Positions 1-8,968 are shown, numbered from the stretch's first letter. The stretch is DNA of 64,000 bases from Dokdonia sp. 4H-3-7-5 (GCF_000212355.1 NC_015496.1:2760001-2824000); one strand, 5' to 3'. Program-made: numbers and translations. The notes: generated by a model not told the origin, from the letters alone.

Positions 1-1
1 A

Positions 2-2191
2 TATGATGACCTTCGTATAGATAAACTAGGAGACCAGTTTGGTATCGACTATGTAATTATTGCCGGTGGTGATGAGTATAAGCGTATCGGAGAAGTTAAG
101 GCGATGAATCGTAAGATGATTCTCCCACTTAAATTTCCAGATGCCTACGATATGGAAAACCCATATGCCGCCGAATATGTAGCGCTTTCTGATATGAAAC
201 ATTGGAATCAAGCACCTACTAATCCTAAGGCATTACAAGATGCAGGCGTGACATTTGCACTTACTACATTCTCACATAAATCTCCAAAAGATTTTAAAGA
301 CCACTTGATGAAGGCAATCAAGTATGGTCTTTCTAAGGAAAGAGCGTTAGAAGCACTCACTACTATTCCAGCAACAATGATTGGAAAGAGCGGTCAGCTA
401 GGAGTTCTTAAAACAGGAGCTTGGGCAAACTTTATGATTACTTCTGGAGAAGTATTTGAAAAAGACACAGAGCTTTATGAGCACTGGATTCAAGGTAACA
501 AAACAGTTATCAAGGATATGAACACAGTTGATATTGACGGTGTTTATACCATGAATATTGATGGAGCAGCATATGAGCTTGAGATTAAAAATTCAACAGA
601 AAAAGCAAAAGCTAGTCTCAAAAAAGAAACAGAAGATGTAAAAAGCGAATTTTCATATAGCGATGAATGGGTAACAGTAACCTTCCCTCAAAGCGAAGGA
701 AAATTTGTACGTCTTGTAGCAAGAGCATCTGCAGATGGTCTAAGAGGTAAAGCAATTCTTGCAGATGGTTCTGAGAAAAACTTTACTTCTACTAAGAAAG
801 CATTAGACGCAAGTAAAGATAAAGACGATAAGAAAGAAGAGGACAAACCTCTTACGGTTATGCCACTTACCTTCCCTAATATGGCTTTTGGTTTTGAAAC
901 AAGACCGACACAGCAAGATATTTTAATCACAAATGCCACTGTGTGGACAAATGAAGCCGAAGGTATTCTAGAAAATACTGATGTCTTAATAAAAGATGGA
1001 AAGATTAGTGCAATAGGTAAAAACCTTTCTGCTCGTGGTGCTATGGTAGTAGATGGTACTGGTAAGCATGTAACTTCTGGTATTATAGATGAGCACTCTC
1101 ACATTGCTGCATTTGCAATCAACGAGTCTGGTCATAACTCTACGGCAGAGGTTCGCATGAGTGATGTAGTTAACCCAGACGATTCTGATATTTACCGCAA
1201 TCTTGCTGGTGGAGTTACAGCTATTCAATTATTACACGGATCTGCAAATCCTATTGGAGGACAGAGTGCAGTAATGAAATTAAAGTGGGGATCACCTATT
1301 GATGAGATGGTGATTTCAGATAAGAAGTTTATCAAATTTGCTTTGGGTGAAAACGTAAAGCAAGCAAACTGGAATAGCTTCTCAAGATTCCCACAAACGA
1401 GAATGGGAGTAGAGCAAGTATTTGTGGACTACTTTACAAGAGGAAAAGAATACGAAGCAAAGAAAAAGAGCGGTCAACCTTATCGCATGGATGAGGAGAT
1501 GGAAACTATTGTAGACATCCTTAATATGGATCGTTTAATTTCTTGTCACTCCTATGTGCAAAGTGAAATTAACATGACCATGAAAGTGGCAGAGCAGTTT
1601 GGTTTTCATATCAATACATTCACACACATACTTGAAGGATATAAAGTTGCAGATAAAATGGCAGAACATGGTGTAGGAGGATCAACATTCTCAGACTGGT
1701 GGGCTTACAAATATGAGGTAAATGACGCTATTCCTTATAATGCAGCAATCATGCATAGAGCAGGAGTAACCGTTGCTATTAACTCAGATGATGGTGAGAT
1801 GTCTAGACGTCTTAATCAAGAAGCTGCAAAAATTCATAAGTACGGTGGTATCTCTGAAGAGGATGCTTGGAAAATGGTAACTCTTAATCCAGCAAAACTA
1901 TTACACATGGATGATCGCGCAGGTAGTTTAAAGCCTGGTAAAGATGGAGATGTTGTCATATGGACGGATCACCCACTTAGTATAAAAGCGAGAGCAGAGA
2001 AAACGATTATAGAAGGAAAAGTATTTTTCGATATGAACAAGGACGAAGAACTTCGTAATACAGTACAACGCGAGAAAGCACAACTTACTGCAATGATGCT
2101 TGCAGAAAAGAATAAAGGCTTACAAACGCAACCTGCCAAAAAGAAAGAAAAACAACGTATGCATTGTGATACAGAACAAACACTTTACTAA
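2..2191 (+). CDS. Amidohydrolase family protein, two-module, 5' end outside window
   Basis: The reading frame is open from the first bases of the window, so the true start lies upstream; 729 residues are visible. The first ~270 residues are the C-terminal part of one amidohydrolase module, ending in the typical SGQLGVLKTGAWANFMIT stretch that closes the composite beta-sandwich. A second, complete module follows from about base 915, with a metal-binding H-S-H at 1094-1102, later histidines (SCHSY, FTHILEG) and the late Asp in INSDDGEM, so this module should be a competent metal-dependent hydrolase. The C-terminus is Lys-rich. One base separates its stop from the next gene, another amidohydrolase, so the two are co-transcribed. 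Substrate is unknown; imidazolonepropionase-like or peptide-like substrates are typical of such Bacteroidota proteins. Confidence 0.85.
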   Translation, partial: YDDLRIDKLGDQFGIDYVIIAGGDEYKRIGEVKAMNRKMILPLKFPDAYDMENPYAAEYVALSDMKHWNQAPTNPKALQDAGVTFALTTFSHKSPKDFKDHLMKAIKYGLSKERALEALTTIPATMIGKSGQLGVLKTGAWANFMITSGEVFEKDTELYEHWIQGNKTVIKDMNTVDIDGVYTMNIDGAAYELEIKNSTEKAKASLKKETEDVKSEFSYSDEWVTVTFPQSEGKFVRLVARASADGLRGKAILADGSEKNFTSTKKALDASKDKDDKKEEDKPLTVMPLTFPNMAFGFETRPTQQDILITNATVWTNEAEGILENTDVLIKDGKISAIGKNLSARGAMVVDGTGKHVTSGIIDEHSHIAAFAINESGHNSTAEVRMSDVVNPDDSDIYRNLAGGVTAIQLLHGSANPIGGQSAVMKLKWGSPIDEMVISDKKFIKFALGENVKQANWNSFSRFPQTRMGVEQVFVDYFTRGKEYEAKKKSGQPYRMDEEMETIVDILNMDRLISCHSYVQSEINMTMKVAEQFGFHINTFTHILEGYKVADKMAEHGVGGSTFSDWWAYKYEVNDAIPYNAAIMHRAGVTVAINSDDGEMSRRLNQEAAKIHKYGGISEEDAWKMVTLNPAKLLHMDDRAGSLKPGKDGDVVIWTDHPLSIKARAEKTIIEGKVFFDMNKDEELRNTVQREKAQLTAMMLAEKNKGLQTQPAKKKEKQRMHCDTEQTLY

Positions 2192-2192
2192 G

Positions 2193-3482
2193 ATGAAGAC
2201 ACTACAACAACTATTAGTAGCCGTTGTTTTCCTTTTAGGAGCAACTGCAAGCGCACAACAAACACCGGCCTCAGCGCAATCTGCTGCCTACACTATTACA
2301 GGAGCAACCGCTCACGTAGGTAACGGAACCGTAGTAGAAAATGCTACGATTGTTTTTGAAAACGGTAAAATAAGCACGATTCAAAGCGGAGGTGCAACCA
2401 CTAAAGGTGAAGTCATTAATGCTACTGGAAAGCATATATACCCTGGTTTTATAGCTACAAACACTACATTAGGTCTTGTAGAAGCAGCGGCCGTGAGGCA
2501 ATCTAATGATGATGATGAGATAGGTGAGTTAATACCGCACGTACGTGGTATTATCGCTTACAATGCAGAATCTAAAGTAGTAGAGAGCATGAGACCAAAC
2601 GGCGTACTTATGGCGCAAATTCGTCCTGTAGGAGGTACTATTTCCGGTTCTTCATCTCTTGTTCAACTTGATGCATGGAACTGGGAAGATGCTGCTTATA
2701 AGACAGACGAAGGTATCTTTATGGACTGGCCTAGTTCTATGCGACGCGGTCGCTGGTGGTTAGGTGAGGAGCCAGGTTATAAACCAAATAAAAATTACAG
2801 TAAAGATGTAAACGAAATCAAAACTTTTTTCAATAATGCTCGTGCTTATGGAAAAGGAAACACATCAAAAAATCTTCCTTTTGAAGCGATGCGTGGTATT
2901 TTTGATGGAACTCAAAATGTATATGTCTCTGCAAATGATCAGAAGCAAATACTTGATGTGATAGCATTTGCAAAGGAGATGAACCTCAAAAATGTAGTTC
3001 TTGTGGGAGGATACCAGTCTTACAAAGTAACTGCAGAACTTGTAGCGGCAAATATGCCAGTAATTTTACAGCGTGTACAAGAACTACCTTCTATGGAGGA
3101 TCACGATTATGATTTACCTTATAAGTTGCCTAAGTTACTTACAGATGCTGGTGTTACTGTAGCGCTAGGATACGACTCAGAGTACTGGCAAGTGCGTAAT
3201 CTTCCTTTTTATGCAGGACAGGTTACTCAATTTGGTATGAGTGATGAAGATGCACTTAAAATGATTACAATGAATCCTGCAAAAATCATGGGAGTTTCAA
3301 ACACTGTTGGGACACTTGAAGTAGGAAAAGATGCAACACTTTTTATAAGTGAAGGAAATGCACTAGACATGAGAGGAAACATTCTTTCGAGAGCATTTAT
3401 CCAAGGGCGTGATATAAGTTTAGAGTCTCACCAGACCAAGCTTGCAAAGCGTTATGCAGAGAAGTATGGACAAAAGGAGTAA
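2193..3482 (+). CDS. Exported amidohydrolase-like protein lacking the HxH metal motif
   Basis: 429 residues starting at ATG 2193, directly after the stop of the preceding amidohydrolase. In-frame codons extend upstream to 2100 but overlap the previous gene; the 2193 start gives a clean signal peptide (MKTLQQLLVAVVFLLGATAS, cleavage near AQQ). The fold signature is amidohydrolase-like: an early N-terminal beta-sandwich (ENATIVFENGKISTI), YPGFIATNT where an active enzyme has an HxH motif, and a C-terminal MNPAKIMGV...LEVGKDATLF closing segment. The HxH and the other metal histidines are missing, although an Asp remains in LGYDSEYW. I infer a non-metal or regulatory partner of the upstream enzyme, probably periplasmic. 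It is followed by a strong hairpin terminator. Confidence 0.8.
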   Translation: MKTLQQLLVAVVFLLGATASAQQTPASAQSAAYTITGATAHVGNGTVVENATIVFENGKISTIQSGGATTKGEVINATGKHIYPGFIATNTTLGLVEAAAVRQSNDDDEIGELIPHVRGIIAYNAESKVVESMRPNGVLMAQIRPVGGTISGSSSLVQLDAWNWEDAAYKTDEGIFMDWPSSMRRGRWWLGEEPGYKPNKNYSKDVNEIKTFFNNARAYGKGNTSKNLPFEAMRGIFDGTQNVYVSANDQKQILDVIAFAKEMNLKNVVLVGGYQSYKVTAELVAANMPVILQRVQELPSMEDHDYDLPYKLPKLLTDAGVTVALGYDSEYWQVRNLPFYAGQVTQFGMSDEDALKMITMNPAKIMGVSNTVGTLEVGKDATLFISEGNALDMRGNILSRAFIQGRDISLESHQTKLAKRYAEKYGQKE

Positions 3483-3509
3483 TCCTTACTCTTAGTTATA
3501 TTAATGAAT

Positions 3510-3535
3510 AAAGCCCGAGCAATTGCTCGGGCTTT
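3510..3535. terminator. Bidirectional intrinsic terminator
   Basis: An 11-base perfect stem (AAAGCCCGAGC / GCTCGGGCTTT) with an AATT loop sits between the convergent amidohydrolase and thrB genes. A/T tracts on both sides let it work in both directions. Confidence 0.9.
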
Positions 3536-3559
3536 TATTTTGCGGTAGATTACTAATGG

Positions 3560-4531
3560 CTATTTAATCACTATACAACCTTTACCAGAAATTCGGCTGG
3601 AGTAGCTGTCTACTTGAAGTCCATTACCTTCATAAAGTGCGGTACTTTCAGATAGGTATTGATCTATATCCGCTTTCGCGAAAGCGAGACAAAACATACT
3701 AGGTCCGCTGCCAGAAATACCAAAGGCTATGCATCCATTTTTTTGAGAAATCGCTTTAATCTCATCAAAATGGGGAATCAATTGCTTGCGATGTGGCTCT
3801 ACAAGTACATCTTTGATGCTTTCCTTAAATAATTGCTTATCCCATTCATAAAGCGAGGCAACAAAGCCTGCCAGATGTTGTGATTGTGCAATGGCATCCT
3901 TGAGAGGCACGTGCGTGGGTAAAATCTCCCTCGCTTCTTTAGTTTTAATAGTAATATGAGGATGTAAAATCCCGACGAAAACCGTATCCATGGGAGGTAA
4001 TGCAATTACTTTAAATGGATTGTAGCCAGTAACGAGCGTGGTACCTCCATAAATGCAAGGAGCCACATTATCTGCATGCTCATTGCCACTTGCTAGTGCT
4101 TCGCCTTTCATGGCGTAGCGCGTGAGTTCAAGATTAGATAATGGCTGTTCTAAAAACTGATTAATACCATACACCGCACCTGCAGCACTTGCACTACTGC
4201 TGCCTATTCCAGAACCGGAGCGTATCTTTTTATGAATTTCTATTTCTACTCCAAAATCTGCATTAACGCCTTCTAGCATTGCATTACCCGCCACACCAGC
4301 CACATTATTATGAGCTTCCATTGGGAGCTTATCACCTGTAATTTCTGTAATCGTAACTCCGCGACCTTCAGTTTTTCTAAAAACCATCTCGTCACCTATA
4401 CCCTCGAGGGCAAATCCTAGCGAATCAAAACCGCAGTTTACATTTGCCACTGTAGCGGGACAAAATACGCGTATCTCAGTAGGATTATCAAGGCTTTGTA
4501 CCGTGGCTTTTTTATGCATTTCTTGAGACAT
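3560..4531 (-). CDS. thrB: Homoserine kinase
   Basis: 323-residue GHMP-family kinase that phosphorylates L-homoserine with ATP, the step before threonine synthase. The N-terminal half has VFCPATVANVNCGFDSLGFAL, cut here as VFCPATVANVNC then GFDSLGFAL, and the family ATP loop SGSGIGSSSASAAGA lies near residues 106-120; GISGSGPSMF is the third GHMP motif. ATG start, seven bases after the thrA stop, so it is co-transcribed with thrA. A copy of the genome-wide palindrome (3671-3686) encodes AFAKA near the C-terminus (CLAFAKADID). The thrC gene does not follow; the operon ends here at a terminator. Confidence 0.95.
   Translation of the reverse strand: MSQEMHKKATVQSLDNPTEIRVFCPATVANVNCGFDSLGFALEGIGDEMVFRKTEGRGVTITEITGDKLPMEAHNNVAGVAGNAMLEGVNADFGVEIEIHKKIRSGSGIGSSSASAAGAVYGINQFLEQPLSNLELTRYAMKGEALASGNEHADNVAPCIYGGTTLVTGYNPFKVIALPPMDTVFVGILHPHITIKTKEAREILPTHVPLKDAIAQSQHLAGFVASLYEWDKQLFKESIKDVLVEPHRKQLIPHFDEIKAISQKNGCIAFGISGSGPSMFCLAFAKADIDQYLSESTALYEGNGLQVDSYSSRISGKGCIVIK
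3671..3686. repeat. Iterated palindrome in thrB
   Basis: Perfect 16-base copy; read AFAKA. Confidence 0.95.
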
Positions 4532-4538
4532 ATAATTA

Positions 4539-6974
4539 TTATCTAAGTCTTATGATATCGCTAAAAAGTCCGCTGGCGGTAACGTCACCACCTGCACCTG
4601 CACCTTTTACTATGAGCGGTTGCTCTGGGTAGCGTGCAGTGTAAAATAATACAATATTATCAGAACCTTCAAGGTTGTAAAACGGACTATCTGCACCTAC
4701 AGATTGTAAGCCTACGCTTGCTTTGCCACTATCTAACTGTGCTACATATTTAAGGCGTTTACCAGCTGCTGTAGCATCGGCAACTAGTTGTTCAAAGTGT
4801 GCGGCGTCTTCTTTAAGTGTTTCAAAAAAGTGAGGAACGTCTGTGCTTTCAAGGTTGTTTGCTGTGAGAAATGGAGTATTTACAATATCTTCTAGCTCTA
4901 ATTCAAGTCCGCTTTCTCTTGCGAGTATTAGGATTTTACGAGCTACATCTACACCACTTAAATCAATACGAGGATCTGGCTCTGTGTAGCCTTCTTCTTT
5001 GGCTTGTTGAACTACATCATAAAAGCTATCACCACTTTTAAAGTTATTAAAAACAAAGTTTAAACTTCCAGAAAGTACTGCTTGTACTTTAGTAATACTA
5101 TCACCAGACGCGATAAGGTTTTGTAAAGTATCTATGATAGGTAAACCAGCGCCTACGTTGGTTTCAAACTTAAAGGGAGCATTATATTTTCTGCTCAATC
5201 GCTTGAGATTTGCATAGTATTCTTGTTTTCCAGCAGCGGCAATTTTATTACAAGCAACTACGGCAATACTATTTCTCAAGTATTTCTCATATGCCATCGC
5301 TACTGGTTCGTTTGCAGTAATATCTACAAAAACTGAGTTGCGCTGGTTGAGTGCAATTACTTTTTCGCGAAAGCGTACAATATCTGCCTTTTCACCTTGA
5401 GCCAGCGCTTCTTCCCAATTATTTAAATCGATAGCTCGTTCTGAGACGAGCATCATTCTACTGTTAGAAAGTCCTAGCACTCTTATGTTAAGGTTAAGGT
5501 GGTCTTTTAGATATTTTTTCTGAGTGTTAATTTGATCTAGAAGTTTTGCTCCCACATTTCCTACACCTGTAATAAAAAGGTTGATTTGCTTTCTGTTTCC
5601 TTCAAAGAAGACTTCGTGCAGGCTGTTAAGCGCTTTCTTTACATCTTTCTCGGCAATTACTGCAGAGATATTTTTCTCACTCGCTCCTTGTGCAATGGCG
5701 CGTATGTTTACGTTGTTTTTGCCAAGTGTAGAAAACATTTTACCAGAAATGCCTTGATGACTTTTCATAGATTCACCAACTAGTGCAATAATTGCAAGCG
5801 AAGTTTCAACAATCACCGGGTCAATCTTTCTTAGCGAAAGCTCGTAAGCAAACTCTGTTTCTATTGCTGTTTTTGCACGCAAGGCATCTGCTTCCATAAC
5901 ACCGATACAAATGCTATGTTCGCTCGAAGCTTGGGTAATGAGTATCACATTAATCTGCTGTAAAGAGAGTACTTCAAAAAGACGTTTTGAAATTCCAGAA
6001 ATACCCACCATTCCCGCGCCTTCTAGCGTGAGTAGCGCAACGTCACTTATATGAGAAATCCCCTTTATAGGGTTTCCATTGCTTCCTTCTTGCTCTCCTA
6101 TACGAGTTCCAGCTTCTTCTGGAGCCATTGTATTTTTGATATAAATAGGGATGTTTTTACTAAGCGCAGGCACAATAGTAGGAGGGTAGAGCACCTTTGC
6201 TCCAAAATGCGATAACTCCATCGCCTCGTGATATGATATGTCCCGTATAGGTTTTGCCTGTTTTACAAGCTTCGGATTTGCAGAGAACATCCCACTTACA
6301 TCTGTCCATATTTCTAGTTGGTCAACTTCTAGCGCAGCTGCAATTATAGCCGCAGTAAAGTCTGAGCCGCCGCGGCCTAGCGTACTTGTTTCTCCCGTAG
6401 CAGTACTTGCAATAAATCCTCCTAGGATGGTGATGTTTTGTGACGCTTTCGCGAAAAATTCCTTGATATTTTCATTAGTGAGATCATACAATACACTGGC
6501 TTTGGTATGAGTGCCATCGGTAATGATAACTTGTCTACTGTCTTTTAATGTAGCTTCAATCCCTTGATGGTTGAAGGCTGCCGTTATGATACGACTACTT
6601 GTAAGTTCGCCAAAAGCAGCGAGCTTGTCTAGTGTTTTAGGAGAAAGCTCGTTGATTAAGAAAATACCCTTAAGTAAGTCGTCTAAGTGCGACATAAGCG
6701 CACCTATATCAGCCATAACTATGGCATCACCTTCGGTAAGTGCTTTTGCAAAAGCTGTGTGTTTTTGGTGTATTTCTAAAAACACATCTTTATAGGTTTC
6801 ATCTTTTTGAGCAGCAAGCGTTCCGGCTTTTAGCAATAAATCTGTAATTCCACCCACTGCCGAAACAACCACAGCTACTGGATGTGAAGCAGCTTGGTTA
6901 TTTACAATGGCAATTACTTTTTCTATGTTTTTAACACTCCCCACAGAAGTGCCTCCAAATTTTAATACGCGCAT
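4539..6974 (-). CDS. thrA: Bifunctional aspartokinase / homoserine dehydrogenase I
   Basis: 811 residues. The N-terminal aspartokinase domain (about 1-285) opens with MRVLKFGGTSVG; tandem ACT domains (about 310-450) are the expected site of threonine feedback; the C-terminal homoserine dehydrogenase begins near residue 460 with the nucleotide-binding GVGNVGAKLL. It catalyses the first and third steps from aspartate to threonine, isoleucine and methionine. I choose ATG at 6974 over an in-frame TTG nine bases upstream (6983). Two palindrome copies fall in the gene: 5363-5372 reads RFREK and 6447-6456 reads FFAKA. Upstream lie a promoter and a Thr/Ile-rich leader peptide, implying attenuation by threonyl/isoleucyl-tRNA supply. 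Confidence 0.95.
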   Translation of the reverse strand: MRVLKFGGTSVGSVKNIEKVIAIVNNQAASHPVAVVVSAVGGITDLLLKAGTLAAQKDETYKDVFLEIHQKHTAFAKALTEGDAIVMADIGALMSHLDDLLKGIFLINELSPKTLDKLAAFGELTSSRIITAAFNHQGIEATLKDSRQVIITDGTHTKASVLYDLTNENIKEFFAKASQNITILGGFIASTATGETSTLGRGGSDFTAAIIAAALEVDQLEIWTDVSGMFSANPKLVKQAKPIRDISYHEAMELSHFGAKVLYPPTIVPALSKNIPIYIKNTMAPEEAGTRIGEQEGSNGNPIKGISHISDVALLTLEGAGMVGISGISKRLFEVLSLQQINVILITQASSEHSICIGVMEADALRAKTAIETEFAYELSLRKIDPVIVETSLAIIALVGESMKSHQGISGKMFSTLGKNNVNIRAIAQGASEKNISAVIAEKDVKKALNSLHEVFFEGNRKQINLFITGVGNVGAKLLDQINTQKKYLKDHLNLNIRVLGLSNSRMMLVSERAIDLNNWEEALAQGEKADIVRFREKVIALNQRNSVFVDITANEPVAMAYEKYLRNSIAVVACNKIAAAGKQEYYANLKRLSRKYNAPFKFETNVGAGLPIIDTLQNLIASGDSITKVQAVLSGSLNFVFNNFKSGDSFYDVVQQAKEEGYTEPDPRIDLSGVDVARKILILARESGLELELEDIVNTPFLTANNLESTDVPHFFETLKEDAAHFEQLVADATAAGKRLKYVAQLDSGKASVGLQSVGADSPFYNLEGSDNIVLFYTARYPEQPLIVKGAGAGGDVTASGLFSDIIRLR
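5363..5372. repeat. Iterated palindrome core in thrA
   Basis: TTTCGCGAAA core; read RFREK. Confidence 0.9.
6447..6456. repeat. Iterated palindrome core in thrA
   Basis: TTTCGCGAAA core with one arm preserved (ACGC); read FFAKA. Confidence 0.9.
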
Positions 6975-6988
6975 AGTATGCAATTTTA

Positions 6989-7010
6989 CATTTTCGCGAA
7001 AGCGAAAATG
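6989..7010 (-). promoter_or_regulatory. Hairpin just upstream of the thrA start, built on a TTTCGCGAAA copy
   Basis: A nine-base stem (CATTTTCGC / GCGAAAATG) with a four-base loop ends 14 bases before the thrA ATG, where the initiating ribosome would bind. No U-tract follows it, so it looks less like a terminator than a structure that could modulate translation of thrA. The core is one of the repeated palindromes. Confidence 0.5.
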
Positions 7011-7087
7011 GTATGAATAAACTAATTAATTTTTGTGTGTGGAAGAGATCCTTGCTCGCGCAAGTAATAGATAGATGATATGTACGA

Positions 7088-7165
7088 CTATAACCCCAAC
7101 GGGGTAATTGTACCAATAGTAATAGTGGTAGTCAAGAAAATCGAAGTGTATTGTGTTGTTCTCAT
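7088..7165 (-). CDS. thrL: Threonine/isoleucine-rich leader peptide of the thr operon
   Basis: A 25-codon frame, ATG at 7165 to TAG at 7088. It begins MRTTQYTSIFL; residues 12-21 read TTTITIGTIT and the end is PLGL. Nine of 25 residues are Thr and four are Ile, the two end products of the pathway that the next gene (thrA) opens. This is the same logic as the E. coli thrL leader. It lies directly below a good promoter and 113 bases above thrA. Two short, mutually exclusive stems overlap its last codons (GGTA/TACC and ACCCC/GGGGT). I see no classical U-tract terminator, so whether control is by termination, pausing or translation is open. The symbol is assigned by analogy. Confidence 0.75.
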   Translation of the reverse strand: MRTTQYTSIFLTTTITIGTITPLGL

Positions 7166-7181
7166 CTTGTTTATGATATGT

Positions 7182-7211
7182 TAAATGTAGTACATTTACC
7201 TAAGGAGGCAA
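7182..7211 (-). promoter_or_regulatory. Bacteroidota-type promoter of the thr leader/thrA
   Basis: On the minus strand a TTG (7209-7211) is followed after exactly 19 bases by TACATTTA (7182-7189), one base off the TAnnTTTG minus-7 consensus. Transcription would begin about 10 bases before the leader ATG. The minus-7 box is half of a perfect 17-base palindrome (TAAATGTA-G-TACATTTA, 7182-7198) that could be an operator. Confidence 0.6.
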
Positions 7212-7366
7212 GATGTAGTTCTGAGTTTTGAGGATATGACAATTCTAGTCTTACATCTAGCACGATACTGATAATGTGATAATTTGACGTTTACTTTCGT
7301 GAATATTTAATGAATTAAAGAACATTTTTCTTCATGAAGATGAAGAAACTACCTAATTATAGCTAA

Positions 7367-8914
7367 ATGAAAATATACAGCGCCAAACAAATTTACGAAG
7401 CAGATAAAGCAACCATTGAAAAAGAAGGGATTCCATCTTATAATCTCATGGAACGTGCCGGTGGGTACGTTTATGAGTGGATGAACCAGCGTTTACAAGG
7501 GCAGCCGGTGCCTATAAAAGTATTTTGTGGTATAGGTAATAATGGTGGTGATGCACTTGTAATAGCGCGTTTACTCCTTAAGAATGGCTATAATGTAGAT
7601 ACTTATATAGTACACTGTAATGATAAGCGATCTCCAGATTTTTTAAAAGCGTATGATGCCCTCAAGAGCGAAGTAAAAAAATGGCCAGAAATCATTAAAA
7701 GTGCCGAAGACTTCCCAGTAATCACTCCACAAGATATTGTGGTAGATGGAATCTTTGGGATAGGCTTAAATAGATGTCCAGATGATTGGGTAAAAGCACT
7801 TTTTGTAAAAATCAACGAGTCTAAGGCTTACACACTTTCTATTGATATTCCATCTGGAATGTACTCAGATAGAGGACCAGCAAAAGAAGACGTAATTGTA
7901 CATGCTACTTTTGTACTTAGTTTTATGTCTCCAAAACTTGCCTTTTTCTTACCAGAAACGGGTAAATATATCAATATGTGGGATACCATTGATATAGGAC
8001 TAGATCCAGAATTTCTTGCAAAAACTCCTACCGACGTTACGCTAATTTCAAAACCTGAACTCCAGCAGATGTATAAGGGAAGATCACAATATTCACATAA
8101 GGGAATGTACGGTCATAGCTTAATTATAGGTGGTAGTTTTGGAAAAATGGGTGCTGTGCAACTTGCTAGTAAAGCTGCTTTAAGAGCGGGTAGCGGTCTG
8201 GTAACTGCTTATGTACCGCAAATAGGCGTTCCTATATTACAAACGGCACTTCCAGAAGTAATGGTGGAGACCGATAATTATAATGGAAAAGTGTTTGAAG
8301 AAATAGATTTTCAAACCGAAGCAAATGCGATTGCAATAGGCCCAGGAATGGGAACCGATGAGAAAACGGTAAGAGCAATGGAGTCTTTTTTAAAGAAGCA
8401 AAAACAACCATTAGTGATAGATGCAGATGCGATTAATATCATCTCAAAACGACCATCACTTATGGAGCAAGTACCTCCATTATCTATTTTTACGCCACAT
8501 CCAGGTGAGCTTGAGCGTTTGATAGGGAAGTGGGATGACGACTTTGATAAGCTAGAGAAAACAGCAAAATTTGCCAAAAATCATAATGTCATTATCGTAA
8601 TTAAAGGTGCTCATACCATTACTGTTTATGATATGAGACTTTATATAAATACTACTGGTAATCCTGGATTATCTACTGCTGGTACTGGAGATGTGCTTAC
8701 AGGAGTTATCACTGGACATATAGCTCAAGGTTACCACCCTATGGAAGCCGCTATGATGGGAGTTTATTTTCACGGACTTGCAGCAGATGTTGCCGTAAAT
8801 CAATATGGAATAGAAGGACTCATAGCAGGTGATGTGACAGAGTTTTTAGGAAGAGCAGTAATGAGTCTCTTTGAAAAACCAGAGCAAGAAGGTGGGGCAG
8901 CACCACAGCAATAA
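7367..8914 (+). CDS. nnr: Bifunctional NAD(P)HX epimerase / ADP- or ATP-dependent NAD(P)HX dehydratase
   Basis: 515 residues. It repairs hydrated NADH and NADPH: the N-terminal YjeF_N epimerase domain (about 1-215; GIGNNGGDALVIARLL, then DGIFGIGLNR) interconverts R and S forms, and the C-terminal ribokinase-like domain (about 225-500; GPGMGTDEKTVRAM and STAGTGDVLTGVITGH) dehydrates the S form with ADP or ATP. Length matches other fused Nnr proteins. ATG at 7367. It is transcribed alone, divergent from the thr operon, and ends at a strong shared terminator. Confidence 0.95.
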   Translation: MKIYSAKQIYEADKATIEKEGIPSYNLMERAGGYVYEWMNQRLQGQPVPIKVFCGIGNNGGDALVIARLLLKNGYNVDTYIVHCNDKRSPDFLKAYDALKSEVKKWPEIIKSAEDFPVITPQDIVVDGIFGIGLNRCPDDWVKALFVKINESKAYTLSIDIPSGMYSDRGPAKEDVIVHATFVLSFMSPKLAFFLPETGKYINMWDTIDIGLDPEFLAKTPTDVTLISKPELQQMYKGRSQYSHKGMYGHSLIIGGSFGKMGAVQLASKAALRAGSGLVTAYVPQIGVPILQTALPEVMVETDNYNGKVFEEIDFQTEANAIAIGPGMGTDEKTVRAMESFLKKQKQPLVIDADAINIISKRPSLMEQVPPLSIFTPHPGELERLIGKWDDDFDKLEKTAKFAKNHNVIIVIKGAHTITVYDMRLYINTTGNPGLSTAGTGDVLTGVITGHIAQGYHPMEAAMMGVYFHGLAADVAVNQYGIEGLIAGDVTEFLGRAVMSLFEKPEQEGGAAPQQ

Positions 8915-8932
8915 TTTATAGATATATCAAAA

Positions 8933-8968
8933 AAAAAATGGATAGCGTGTAAACGCTATCCATTTTTT
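8933..8968. terminator. Bidirectional intrinsic terminator
   Basis: A perfect 16-base stem (AAAAAATGGATAGCGT / ACGCTATCCATTTTTT) with a GTAA loop lies between the convergent nnr gene and the lipoprotein gene at 8986. Confidence 0.92.

Noticed and set aside
7093-7105. ACCCC-GTT-GGGGT hairpin as a complete attenuator terminator
   Set aside because: Only five base pairs and no U-tract; kept only as an alternative structure of the leader.
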